Part shown: in pieces, positions 1 to 6,408 of the stretch
Numbering within the stretch: the stretch's first letter is position 1
Layout of the letters: every line of letters begins with the position of its first letter
Assembly (NCBI RefSeq): GCF_001556045.1
Contig: NZ_LSIC01000215.1
Location: forward strand, 1 to 42,985
Direction: 5' to 3'
DNA length: 42,985 nucleotides
Source: Bradyrhizobium sp. CCH5-F6
GTDB lineage: Bacteria; Pseudomonadota; Alphaproteobacteria; Rhizobiales; Xanthobacteraceae
Program-made: the position numbers and the translations under genes
Notes under the pieces: model-generated
What the model was told of the DNA's origin: nothing
What the model saw: only the letters and a program-made list of their open reading frames with translations
The model's database searches: none

Positions 1-846
1 GCGCACCGGCACCGCCATTTCAGCGGCGGCAGTCGGCGTCGGCGCGCGCTTGTCGGCGACGAAGTCGATCAGGGTGATGTCGGTCTCGTGGCCGACCGCG
101 GAGATCAGCGGGATCATGCTCTCGCTTGCTGCCCGCACCACGATCTCCTCGTTGAACGACCAGAGGTCCTCCAGCGAGCCGCCGCCGCGCGCGACGATCA
201 GGACGTCGGGCCGCGGAATCCTGCCGCCTTCGGGCAGCGCGTTGAAGCCACGGATCGCGGCCGCGACCTGCTCGGCCGAGCCGTCGCCCTGCACCTTGAC
301 CGGCCACACCAGCACGCGGCGGGGGAAGCGGTCCTCCAGGCGATGCAGGATGTCGCGGATCACGGCGCCGGTCGGCGAGGTGACGACGCCGATCACCTCC
401 GGCAGCCAGGGCAGCAGCTGCTTGCGCGCCTCGTCGAACAGGCCTTCGGCGGCCAGCTTCTTCTTGCGCTCCTCCATCAGCGCCATCAGCGCGCCGATGC
501 CGGCCGGCTCCAGCGCCTCGATCACGATCTGGTATTTCGAGGAGCCCGGATAGGTCGTGAGCTTGCCGGTGGCGATCACCTCCAGCCCCTCCTGGGGCTT
601 GAAGCGCATCCGCCCATGCACGCCCTTCCAGATCACCGCCTCGATCTTGGCGCTCTCGTCCTTGAGCGCGAAATAGCAATGCCCGGAGGAGTGGGCGCCG
701 CGAAAGCCCGAGATCTCGCCCCGGACCCGGACATGCCCATAGGTGTCCTCCACCGTCCGCTTCAGCGACTGGGAGAGCTCGGAGACGGTGAATTCGGGCG
801 CGTTGTGCAGTTGTTCCGCAGGAGGCATCGGCAAACGATTCGGCAT
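1..846 (-). CDS. xseA: Exodeoxyribonuclease VII large subunit (partial, C-terminus outside window)
   Basis: This is the large subunit of exonuclease VII, which with XseB degrades single-stranded DNA into oligonucleotides in the cytoplasm. The frame is open for 282 codons from ATG at 846 to the window edge, so the C-terminal part is missing. The N-terminal OB-fold is visible ([37 protein letters not shown]). It is followed by the start of the catalytic domain ([16 protein letters not shown], then [16 protein letters not shown] and [17 protein letters not shown]). A second in-frame ATG at 828 (MPPAEQ) is an alternative start. It is divergent from the short membrane gene at 999. The family call is firm. 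Confidence 0.95.
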   Translation of the reverse strand, partial: MPNRLPMPPAEQLHNAPEFTVSELSQSLKRTVEDTYGHVRVRGEISGFRGAHSSGHCYFALKDESAKIEAVIWKGVHGRMRFKPQEGLEVIATGKLTTYPGSSKYQIVIEALEPAGIGALMALMEERKKKLAAEGLFDEARKQLLPWLPEVIGVVTSPTGAVIRDILHRLEDRFPRRVLVWPVKVQGDGSAEQVAAAIRGFNALPEGGRIPRPDVLIVARGGGSLEDLWSFNEEIVVRAASESMIPLISAVGHETDITLIDFVADKRAPTPTAAAEMAVPVR

Positions 847-901
847 TTTGGGGTCAGACCCGACGTTAAGGCTTTTCGCCGGCAAGCGCGAATCCTGCCG
901 C

Positions 902-980
902 CGTCATTCCGGGGCGGCGCGAAGCGACGAGCCCGGAATCCATCGTGCCACAAACGCCGCTGCTTGATGGATTCCGGGGG
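902..980. repeat. Truncated dispersed palindromic repeat (GTCATTCCGGGG family)
   Basis: The segment starts with GTCATTCCGGGGC and contains a perfect 13-bp inverted repeat, 932-944 against 966-978 (CCCGGAATCCATC / GATGGATTCCGGG), with a 21-nt loop. Full copies of this kind of repeat end in the complement of the first half. Here that second outer arm is missing, so the copy looks cut off just before the membrane gene at 999. Related fragments lie near 6321, 28120 and 40433. It is intergenic with no coding role seen. Confidence 0.6.
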
Positions 981-998
981 CGCTAGGCGGTCTATTTC

Positions 999-1178
999 AT
1001 GCTGTTCTATGCCCTCGCGGGCATCTGGTTCGGCATCGCCTTCGTCGCCATCGGCCTTGGCATCACCGCGCTGACGCTGATCGGCTTCTTCTACATCGGC
1101 GAGGTCTTCCCGCTCTGGATGGCCTTCGTCAACGGCGGCGGCCTGATCGTCGGCGGCCTCTGGATGCGGCGGAGCTGA
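999..1178 (+). CDS. Short hydrophobic membrane protein (59 aa), unknown function
   Basis: The frame encodes 59 residues, mostly hydrophobic, with two likely membrane helices (about residues 6-32 and 38-55) and a short basic tail ending MRRS. No family is recognised. The stop overlaps the next gene's start by one base (TGATG at 1176-1180), which suggests translational coupling with the winged-helix regulator. No convincing ribosome binding site precedes ATG 999. A stop lies only four codons upstream and a truncated repeat lies immediately before it, so the gene may be a 5'-shortened remnant of a longer membrane protein. A role as partner or target of the regulator is an inference from the overlap. 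Confidence 0.6.
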   Translation: MLFYALAGIWFGIAFVAIGLGITALTLIGFFYIGEVFPLWMAFVNGGGLIVGGLWMRRS

Positions 1179-1477
1179 TGGCCGAGCTCGACGACATCAT
1201 CCACCAGCCGCTGCGGCTGAAGATCATGGCGGCGCTCAACGCGCTGCCGGCGACGGCAGGCCTTGAGTTCGCGCGCCTGAAGAAGCTGACCGGGGCCACC
1301 GACGGCAATCTCGGCGCGCATATCGAGACGCTGGCGAAGGCCGGCTATGTGTCGGTGGAGAAAGCGTTCGTCGGCAAGAAGCCGCAGACGACGGTGACGG
1401 CGACGGCCGCGGGGCGAGGCGCGTTCGCGCGGCATGTGGCGACGTTGCAGGAGATCATTGCGGGGAGGCAGGGTTGA
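1178..1477 (+). CDS. Winged-helix DNA-binding transcriptional regulator
   Basis: This 99-residue protein matches the short MarR/ArsR-like winged-helix type (HTH_34): DDIIHQPLRLKIMAALN is helix 1, FARLKKLTGATDGNLGAHIETLAKAGYV is the recognition region, and VEKAFVGKKPQTTVTATAAG is the wing. Proteins of this type usually have no separate ligand domain and repress a neighbouring gene. It is coupled by a one-base overlap to the upstream membrane gene at 999-1178, the simplest candidate partner. A small perfect hairpin (GACTGC-TTAT-GCAGTC, 1509-1524) lies about 30 nt downstream with a short T-rich tract and may be a weak terminator. The family call is firm; the target is unknown. Confidence 0.85.
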   Translation: MAELDDIIHQPLRLKIMAALNALPATAGLEFARLKKLTGATDGNLGAHIETLAKAGYVSVEKAFVGKKPQTTVTATAAGRGAFARHVATLQEIIAGRQG

Positions 1478-1757
1478 TCGTCTGATAGTTAAATAAAATC
1501 AAATCGTTGACTGCTTATGCAGTCCGATTTCCATCTCGGGCACAACTTGGGACCTACCCAGTATCCCCAATCGCGGATCAACGCCGAGTTTTTGAACTGC
1601 ACTTTGCGGAGCCTGCTGCGCACCTGTAGCCCTCAAAACATGGTGGTCGCTGCATTCGCGAACTGGTGAGGAATTTGGGGATTACTGGCACGTACGCCTC
1701 CCGAATCGCTATTGCAAGTTGTGTATTGGCGTAGTTTGCGATTCGAGGTGGCAAATT

Positions 1758-2240
1758 GTGTCTGGCAAACTGCGCATTAAAACCAAAGGGATTGAAATCG
1801 AATGGGAGGGCGACGTCGAGTTTTTGAAGTCTGAGGTGCCCGAACTGATCGGCTCTATTATCGCAGCGATTGGCAGCGCACTACCAGAGGAGCTCGAAGA
1901 GAGTGGTGGGGACACAATCGACTTGAACGGAGGGACCGCATCCAGCCCATTCACCACCGCACAGGCTGCATCGACCTTGAAGGCCCGGACTGCGAACGAC
2001 TTGCTTAAAGCCGCATTGTTGAAGGTGCAGCTGAGCGACGGCATCGAGCCCGTCTCACGGACACAGATTCACGACGAGATGAAGCTGGCTCCTCGCGTCT
2101 ACAAACGAGCGATGCAAGGCAACCTGACCAAAGTCATCGACAAGCTAATGGATCAAGGCGAAATGAACGAGCCCTCTCCCGGCAACTATGTCCTTTCCGA
2201 CTCGACCTACGAACAGCTCGCGCAACGGATTAAATCGTGA
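1758..2240 (+). CDS. Accessory protein with short beta N-terminus and winged-helix-like C-terminus; first gene of a coupled pair
   Basis: I do not recognise a named family. GTG 1758 was chosen because GAGGTGG (1745-1751) sits six bases before it; an ATG at 1719 is also in frame but has no such site. The resulting 160-residue protein opens with alternating beta residues (KLRIKTKGIEIEWEGD) followed by an acidic helix (EFLKSEVPELIGSIIAAIG). A polar linker and a C-terminal segment from about residue 85 (TQIHDEMKLAPRVYKR, LTKVIDKLMDQGEM, NYVLSDSTYEQL) look like a winged helix. The last four bases overlap the next gene (GTGA at 2237-2240), so the two are translationally coupled. Base composition is less GC-rich than in flanking genes. 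An antitoxin-like or sensor partner role is inference only. Confidence 0.7.
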   Translation: MSGKLRIKTKGIEIEWEGDVEFLKSEVPELIGSIIAAIGSALPEELEESGGDTIDLNGGTASSPFTTAQAASTLKARTANDLLKAALLKVQLSDGIEPVSRTQIHDEMKLAPRVYKRAMQGNLTKVIDKLMDQGEMNEPSPGNYVLSDSTYEQLAQRIKS

Positions 2241-2965
2241 CGTTGCTTCGAGAGAGTCTAGCTCGCCGAGATGTTTCCAAGACCGACAAGTACCTTCTGA
2301 TCGTCGCCATGCACGACGGTCCGATGAAGGCCGCTGACATCAGAGCCGTCGCACGACAGAACGGCTGGAAAGATGGGTCCGCAAGCATTCCGGGCAACTA
2401 CCTCAAGCAGACCAAGAACGCGATCTATCTGCCGAACGGTTGGACGGTCACGAAGGCTTGCAAGGAGAGTCTTGCGGATCGTGGACTGATTGACCCAGCT
2501 GGCGTGCTGACGCCGGTTACCGAAGCTCTCGAGCGCTACTTAACTGATGTACATGACCCAGAGAATGCCCGCTTCGTCGAAGAAGCGATACAATGCGCGA
2601 AGAACAAGGCTTATCGATCCGCCATCGTGCTGACTTGGGTCGGCGCGGTCTATTTGCTGTACCAACACGTACTGAACAACAAGCTTGCCGAGTTCAACCA
2701 AGAGGGCCGTAGACGTTTTCAGAATACAAAGAAGGGTTGGAGCGACGTTGCCGACGTGGACGATCTCGCCAACGCGGTGCAGGAATCCGAGTTCCTGAAC
2801 ATGCTTCAACATATCGGCGCTCTGACAAAGGCTGAACAAAAAGAGCTTCAAACCTGCCTCGATAGACGCAATACGGCTGGTCATCCCAACTCGGCATCAT
2901 TCGAGGAAGTAACAGTCGGCGCTCACATACACGAATTGATTACAAAGGTTTACAGCAAGTACTGA
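2237..2965 (+). CDS. Winged-helix plus HEPN-like domain protein (candidate RNase/effector)
   Basis: This 242-residue protein starts at GTG 2237 inside the stop of the preceding gene. Residues about 15-85 (TDKYLLIVAMHDGPMKAADI, PNGWTVTKACKESLADRGLI) look like a helix-turn-helix or winged-helix module. Residues about 95-242 are all-helical: EEAIQCAKNKAYRSAIVL at 115-132 and a late motif R211-N212-T-A-G-H216 followed by PN. R-N-x3-H near the end of a helical bundle is the signature of HEPN domains, many of which are metal-independent RNases in toxin-antitoxin, Abi and CRISPR systems. The arrangement suggests an effector controlled by the coupled upstream protein. The HEPN assignment is by motif and helical context; catalytic activity is not established. 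Confidence 0.7.
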   Translation: MTLLRESLARRDVSKTDKYLLIVAMHDGPMKAADIRAVARQNGWKDGSASIPGNYLKQTKNAIYLPNGWTVTKACKESLADRGLIDPAGVLTPVTEALERYLTDVHDPENARFVEEAIQCAKNKAYRSAIVLTWVGAVYLLYQHVLNNKLAEFNQEGRRRFQNTKKGWSDVADVDDLANAVQESEFLNMLQHIGALTKAEQKELQTCLDRRNTAGHPNSASFEEVTVGAHIHELITKVYSKY

Positions 2966-3189
2966 GAGATCGTCGCTGTCGTGCGAGGTTGAATTGCGCC
3001 AAGGCAACGCCATTGCGGCGCATGCTCGACAACCCGCATGTTTTCCTGTCACCACCAGCGTCAGGCTGTTCCTGTACGCAGGCATAGATGAGGGGTTTGC
3101 TGTGGATTCTTCCTATGAGCATTTGGAGCTCGCCAAGAGCACATGGCACGCTTTTGTCCGATTCGAGATTGCCCAAAGGTTTTTGCCCG

Positions 3190-3924
3190 ATGGCACCTAA
3201 AACCAAGGCGCGGCGTCGCAGGCGAACGCGTGAACCATTAGTTCACCAGCACTTGGAGAATGTGTCCCGCGATCTGTTGGAGAAACATCCCGAGCTAGTC
3301 CGAGAGTTCGTCGGGCGCAATGCAGGTGTATACGCGCTGTTTCGTAGGGGAAAGCTCTACTACGTGGGTCTTGCGACGGCTCTTCGCAGTCGGCTCAAAG
3401 CCCATGTCAGAAACCGTCACAGTAACTCTTGGGACAGTTTTTCCATCTACCTCACCATTAAGGATCAGCACCTTCGGGAGATTGAAGCGCTTTTGCTGCG
3501 TATTGCCAAACCACCCGGTGCTAGACAGCGCGGCAAGCTTGCGCAGTCTAAGGACATGCGAAGGCGCATTGCGCAGGCCATCCGCCGAAAACAATACAGC
3601 GAAGTTTCGTCTCTCTTCGGCAGGGGAACGGCACCCACAGCGAAGCACACTGTTCAAGGCGGTGAAAGCGAGTTGACCCGGCTTCTTCCGCAGGGAGCAA
3701 GGATCAGGGGCACTTTGAAAGATGAAGTGTTCCGCGCTCGCGTTCTACGAAACGGCACAGTTCGGTTCGGAAACGTAACCTACAAGTCGCTCTCGCTGGC
3801 GGCGTCCGCTGCAATCAAACGCCCTACGAATGGTTGGTGGTTTTGGCAGATTGAACGCGGGCGCGGAAACTGGGTGAGACTCACCAAGATTCGAAGAGCG
3901 GGAACGCCTGTCTACGTGCGATGA
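3190..3924 (+). CDS. GIY-YIG nuclease with C-terminal RAMA-like domain
   Basis: ATG 3190 gives 244 residues; an in-frame ATG at 3088 would add 34 residues of non-conserved type. A basic leader (residues 5-13) precedes a GIY-YIG nuclease core: GVY at 46-48, YYVG at 57-60, arginines at 66 and 68, and a candidate metal-binding glutamate in REIEALLL (97 or 99). Residues about 160-236 fit the RAMA pattern: GTLKDEVFRARV, the wing-like GTVRFGNVTYKSLSLAAS, then NGWWFW and a final basic strand. RAMA domains are predicted to read modified DNA in restriction-type contexts. A nuclease directed to modified or foreign DNA is therefore plausible. A 22-bp perfect hairpin starts 25 nt after the stop. GC is lower than in flanking housekeeping genes. 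Confidence 0.8.
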   Translation: MAPKTKARRRRRTREPLVHQHLENVSRDLLEKHPELVREFVGRNAGVYALFRRGKLYYVGLATALRSRLKAHVRNRHSNSWDSFSIYLTIKDQHLREIEALLLRIAKPPGARQRGKLAQSKDMRRRIAQAIRRKQYSEVSSLFGRGTAPTAKHTVQGGESELTRLLPQGARIRGTLKDEVFRARVLRNGTVRFGNVTYKSLSLAASAAIKRPTNGWWFWQIERGRGNWVRLTKIRRAGTPVYVR

Positions 3925-3948
3925 CGGTCCTCAACCAGCCCGTCTGGG

Positions 3949-4018
3949 TTACGGTGACAGTGCACTAAACCTCGCAGCTGATGCTTTGGCGAACGAGTTT
4001 AGTGCACTGTCACCGTAA
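3949..4018 (+). repeat. 70-bp MITE-like hairpin element, copy 1
   Basis: A perfect 22-bp inverted repeat (3949-3970 against 3997-4018; outer sequence TTACGGTGACAGTGCAC) encloses a 26-nt loop containing CTGATGCTTTGG. A second copy with the same outer arms and nearly the same loop core lies at 4590-4657 in the same orientation. No T-run follows, so a classical intrinsic terminator is unlikely. It lies just after the nuclease gene and touches a truncated frame at 4020. It is more likely a small dispersed or mobile repeat; it may also act as a 3'-end hairpin for the nuclease transcript. Confidence 0.8.
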
Positions 4019-4019
4019 C

Positions 4020-4091
4020 AGCGACGAGGCGAGACGCATCGCGAAGGCGATCTCCAAGCTGCCAGAGCTGCTGAAGCGACCGCAGTATTGA
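4020..4091 (+). pseudogene. C-terminal remnant of a host gene abutting hairpin copy 1
   Basis: Directly after the hairpin an open frame reads SDEARRIAKAISKLP then ELLKRPQY and a TGA at 4089-4091. The codons look typical of the high-GC host and the residues form an amphipathic helix like a normal protein C-terminus. Going upstream, the frame runs into the hairpin and meets a TAA at 3966-3968. The N-terminal part therefore appears to have been lost or separated when the element or the neighbouring accessory DNA arrived. The parent family is not recognised. Confidence 0.45.
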
Positions 4092-4361
4092 CCTAGGAAA
4101 ATTACGGGGTGCCCGGAATCCGGGTTATGTGATCTCCATTGCATAACGGTTTTGTAAAAAGTTTTTGGATGCGGGGGCTAAACTAAAATTCGCATGGCGT
4201 ATCAGCAGGTTCTTGTCGGGCGTTAACACCGGTCAAGTTTTTTGATGCCTCCGGTTTGAATCAATTCCCTTGCGAGTCTTCAAATTTCGGGTCTTATGAA
4301 TCTTGGGTCGGACGCGCTGATCAACAGCAGCTCATAACCAGTCAAATGGAGAGCTGCGCCC

Positions 4362-4508
4362 ATGTCGGACCTTCCCGAGCTTGAAATCAAATACCGCAAT
4401 CTAAGCCTCAGCGCCAAAGGCGTGCTGGGCGTCGTTGGCGCGATCATCATCATGATCGCCTTCCTCGGTGCGCTCGCCGCTTATGGGCTGAGACTCTTCC
4501 ATGGATAG
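4362..4508 (+). CDS. Small single-helix membrane protein (48 aa), unknown function
   Basis: A 48-codon frame starts at ATG 4362 with a good ribosome binding site (GGAGAG at 4348-4353, eight bases before the start). The first 20 residues are polar and charged (SDLPELEIKYRNLSLSAKG). Residues about 21-42 are one strongly hydrophobic helix (VLGVVGAIIIMIAFLGALAA), followed by a short RLFHG tail. Small one-helix proteins of this kind often modulate membrane complexes, but no partner is evident. It lies in the 570-bp block between the two hairpin copies. The 270 nt before it (4092-4361) is AT-richer and non-coding as far as I can see. Confidence 0.6.
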   Translation: MSDLPELEIKYRNLSLSAKGVLGVVGAIIIMIAFLGALAAYGLRLFHG

Positions 4509-4512
4509 CCGG

Positions 4513-4590
4513 TTAGTTCCGCCCCGCGCAGAACTTCCTCATCCGTTCGATGCGCCCTTGGTACAGCGTGACCTCGTCCGGATTACGGGA
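4513..4590 (-). pseudogene. C-terminal remnant of a host gene abutting hairpin copy 2
   Basis: On the minus strand a frame of 25 codons (RNPDEVTLYQGRIERM then RKFCAGRN) ends at a TAA at 4513-4515. It reads like the C-terminus of a normal host protein. Reading upstream, the next codon is a TAA at 4591-4593 inside the arm of the hairpin element, so the fragment stops exactly at the element boundary. It mirrors the remnant at 4020-4091, which is cut at the other hairpin. The parent family is not recognised. Confidence 0.45.
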
Positions 4591-4657
4591 TTACGGTGAC
4601 AGTGCACAAAACTAGGTCAACTGACGCTTTGGTAGTTCAGTGCACTGTCACCGTAAT
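4590..4657 (+). repeat. 68-bp MITE-like hairpin element, copy 2
   Basis: A perfect 18-bp inverted repeat (4590-4607 against 4640-4657) encloses a 32-nt loop containing CTGACGCTTTGG. This differs by one base from the corresponding loop core of the copy at 3949-4018. The right end lies 18 bases beyond the stop of the minus-strand 391-residue gene, so transcripts of that gene would also end in this hairpin. The same relation holds for copy 1 and the nuclease gene. Confidence 0.8.
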
Positions 4658-4675
4658 TTCGCTGTTATCGAATGC

Positions 4676-5851
4676 CTAGCGAAGGGCGGCGTTGAGTTTC
4701 GTTGCAAATGCTACCCAATGACGCCGATGCTCTCGACGCGCCTCCAGGCCTTTCTTGATTACGTCTCCGGCAACTTTGACGGTGGTCGGGAGTGCGCTGA
4801 TCGCGGAAACGGCGGGACCGTATCCGCTCGCGAAGAACCCGGTTGCTGTCAGTGCTCCCACCGATATTGTTGCCAAGTCACCGCCGCCAATGCCTTTGAC
4901 CGTTTGCCATAGTGATTTCGCACTCCTGTTGAATTCTTCTATCTCGGGAATGACCTCTTCCTGTCGGATCTTCCGAAGCGCCATCGCCCGAGTTTCGGAG
5001 TCCGACGAGGCTAGAGCACGGCACCATTCGACCAGCTTGCGAGAGAAGCGGTCACGTGCCTCTTTCATTCCGCCGCAAAGATCGTAGAACGCGCTTGCAT
5101 CGATTTGGCTCAAATTGACTTCCTGCCCGCTGCCCGGCAGTGCCACAGCTAGCAGCTTTCCGATATCGGCCGCATTCCCCGTATCGAGGGTTACGTTGTC
5201 GTCCAAGATTTTCTGCGTCCATTTGACGGTTTGGCTGTATTCCCCAAACAAGCCTAAGCGGGGCCACTTATCGTGCTGTTGCGAAAAGCGCTCCATCGTT
5301 CGCCGCAACAGTAGCCATTGACTAGCCTCGGCGTAGACGGCCGACGCGACGTAATTCCGTTGAATTGTCGATGCCCCGAATCCACTATTTCTTTCGATGA
5401 AGTCATCTAAGCTATCTTCAAACTTCTGAATTGGAATTCGCAGGCCGACAATGCCGAACGATTGGGTCAAAGGGGTGGCCGGAAACTCTCCCGATCCGTT
5501 ATCATATGCCCATCGGATGCGATGGCCGGCCTCGTGCATCTCAATCTCGGCCTTTCCCGCCGCCAATGCGCGACACATAGCTTCAGAAAGGAGATGCAAT
5601 AGCCGTTCAGTGTATTGAGGGTCGTCTTGCGACCTGTCTGCGATATAGCTCATGTCGGCCGCGTTCATAAACTGGATGCGCGATGCCCCAATCATTCGCT
5701 TGATCTCGGTATCCCACTTCTTGTCCAGATCATTGAACGCAGTAGCGGGAATGACGATCACATCAGAGAAGAGCTGTGCTCTCCGAAGCCCTTCAATTGA
5801 GGCTTCGCCGTCAATGAGCAGGTTTATCGAAAGATCGGTTCGCAATGCCAT
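4676..5851 (-). CDS. Unrecognised 391-residue accessory protein
   Basis: ATG 5851 was chosen because GAAGGA lies nine bases upstream; an in-frame start at 5905 lacks a clear site. The protein is soluble-looking and mixed: an N-terminal alpha/beta segment (DLSINLLIDGEAS, SDVIVIPATAFNDLDKKWD), a charged helical middle (EAMCRALAAGKAEIEMHEAGHR, split by short loops), and a helical C-terminal half. Near residues 325-370 there is a Gly/Ala-rich hydrophobic stretch (ATISVGALTATGFFASG, AVSAISALPTTVKVAGD) that could be a membrane-interacting or buried helix pair, then a basic tail. The string HEAGH resembles part of a metalloprotease motif but lacks the rest. It is transcribed toward the nuclease gene and shares the island's lower GC. 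A role as island cargo is all that can be said. Confidence 0.65.
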   Translation of the reverse strand: MALRTDLSINLLIDGEASIEGLRRAQLFSDVIVIPATAFNDLDKKWDTEIKRMIGASRIQFMNAADMSYIADRSQDDPQYTERLLHLLSEAMCRALAAGKAEIEMHEAGHRIRWAYDNGSGEFPATPLTQSFGIVGLRIPIQKFEDSLDDFIERNSGFGASTIQRNYVASAVYAEASQWLLLRRTMERFSQQHDKWPRLGLFGEYSQTVKWTQKILDDNVTLDTGNAADIGKLLAVALPGSGQEVNLSQIDASAFYDLCGGMKEARDRFSRKLVEWCRALASSDSETRAMALRKIRQEEVIPEIEEFNRSAKSLWQTVKGIGGGDLATISVGALTATGFFASGYGPAVSAISALPTTVKVAGDVIKKGLEARREHRRHWVAFATKLNAALR

Positions 5852-6408
5852 GGAGATGGTTCCTTCAAGTTTGACACACCCATTACTTTGAAGGTCGCTA
5901 GACAACGTCGCAGTATGAAAGCCCCTTGGGGCGAATCCTTAAAAACTACTGCTTTGATCGGCACAGCTGGCAATATCGCGGCACAACGCATTTTCGCAAT
6001 CAATCTGCCGACAAGATCGAGGTTGTGATCGAACAGAATGTCTCCTAAGCAGGTCTCGCTAAGCTCGTGATAGCAACTCAACCGTCAGTAGAACCTAATC
6101 TAGCGTCACAGATTTGTCGATAATCCCCAAGGGCAGCACCTCCGATGTGCGCCGACTATAGTGCAACATCGAGTTGTTGTTCGGTCTTTCCTGCGGGGAA
6201 AGGTGTGCGAAGCGCCAAGTGAAGTCGCCATCCACGGAGACAGACAGCTCGCCCTAGCAAGCCCGGCATCAAGCGCTCTTCCATGGTGGGAGAAGGCACC
6301 GCCGTTGGCTTCGCCATTCGCAGCGCGCCCCGGAATGACGGGGAATGGGCGGTCGCCCCCCTTCACACCACCTCCGCCCCCAGCAGAACCCCTCATTTCG
6401 AGCCCTCG
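5852..6408. other. Gene-free stretch at the right boundary of the accessory segment
   Basis: No gene is supported here. The first half (to about 6110) keeps the lower GC of the accessory segment. From about 6180 composition returns to that of the host. A fragment of the dispersed repeat (GCGCGCCCCGGAATGACGG) lies at about 6321-6342, shortly before purD. I saw no tRNA and no flanking direct repeat that would define an attachment site. Confidence 0.5.

Noticed and set aside
88..1074. Long plus-strand frame across xseA
   Set aside because: It is the antisense shadow of xseA with low-complexity His/Arg/Ala composition typical of high-GC opposite-strand frames.
2994..3200. 68-codon plus-strand frame before the GIY-YIG gene
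   Set aside because: No ribosome binding site, no protein-like pattern, and it runs into the nuclease gene in another frame.
3949..4657. Integron attC sites
   Set aside because: The arms are perfectly symmetric without extrahelical bases, the GTTRRRY-type core is not at the outer ends, and no integrase is present.
4676..5851. Zinc protease reading of the HEAGH string in the 391-residue protein
   Set aside because: The motif lacks the HExxH spacing and no third ligand region or family pattern is visible.
5824..6081. 85-codon minus-strand frame overlapping the start of the 391-residue gene
   Set aside because: It would start at TTG without a ribosome binding site, overlaps the better-supported gene and shows no recognisable motif.
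6283..6408. Longer N-terminus for purD
   Set aside because: The added 42 residues come from repeat-derived sequence, and the conserved family start is at 6409.
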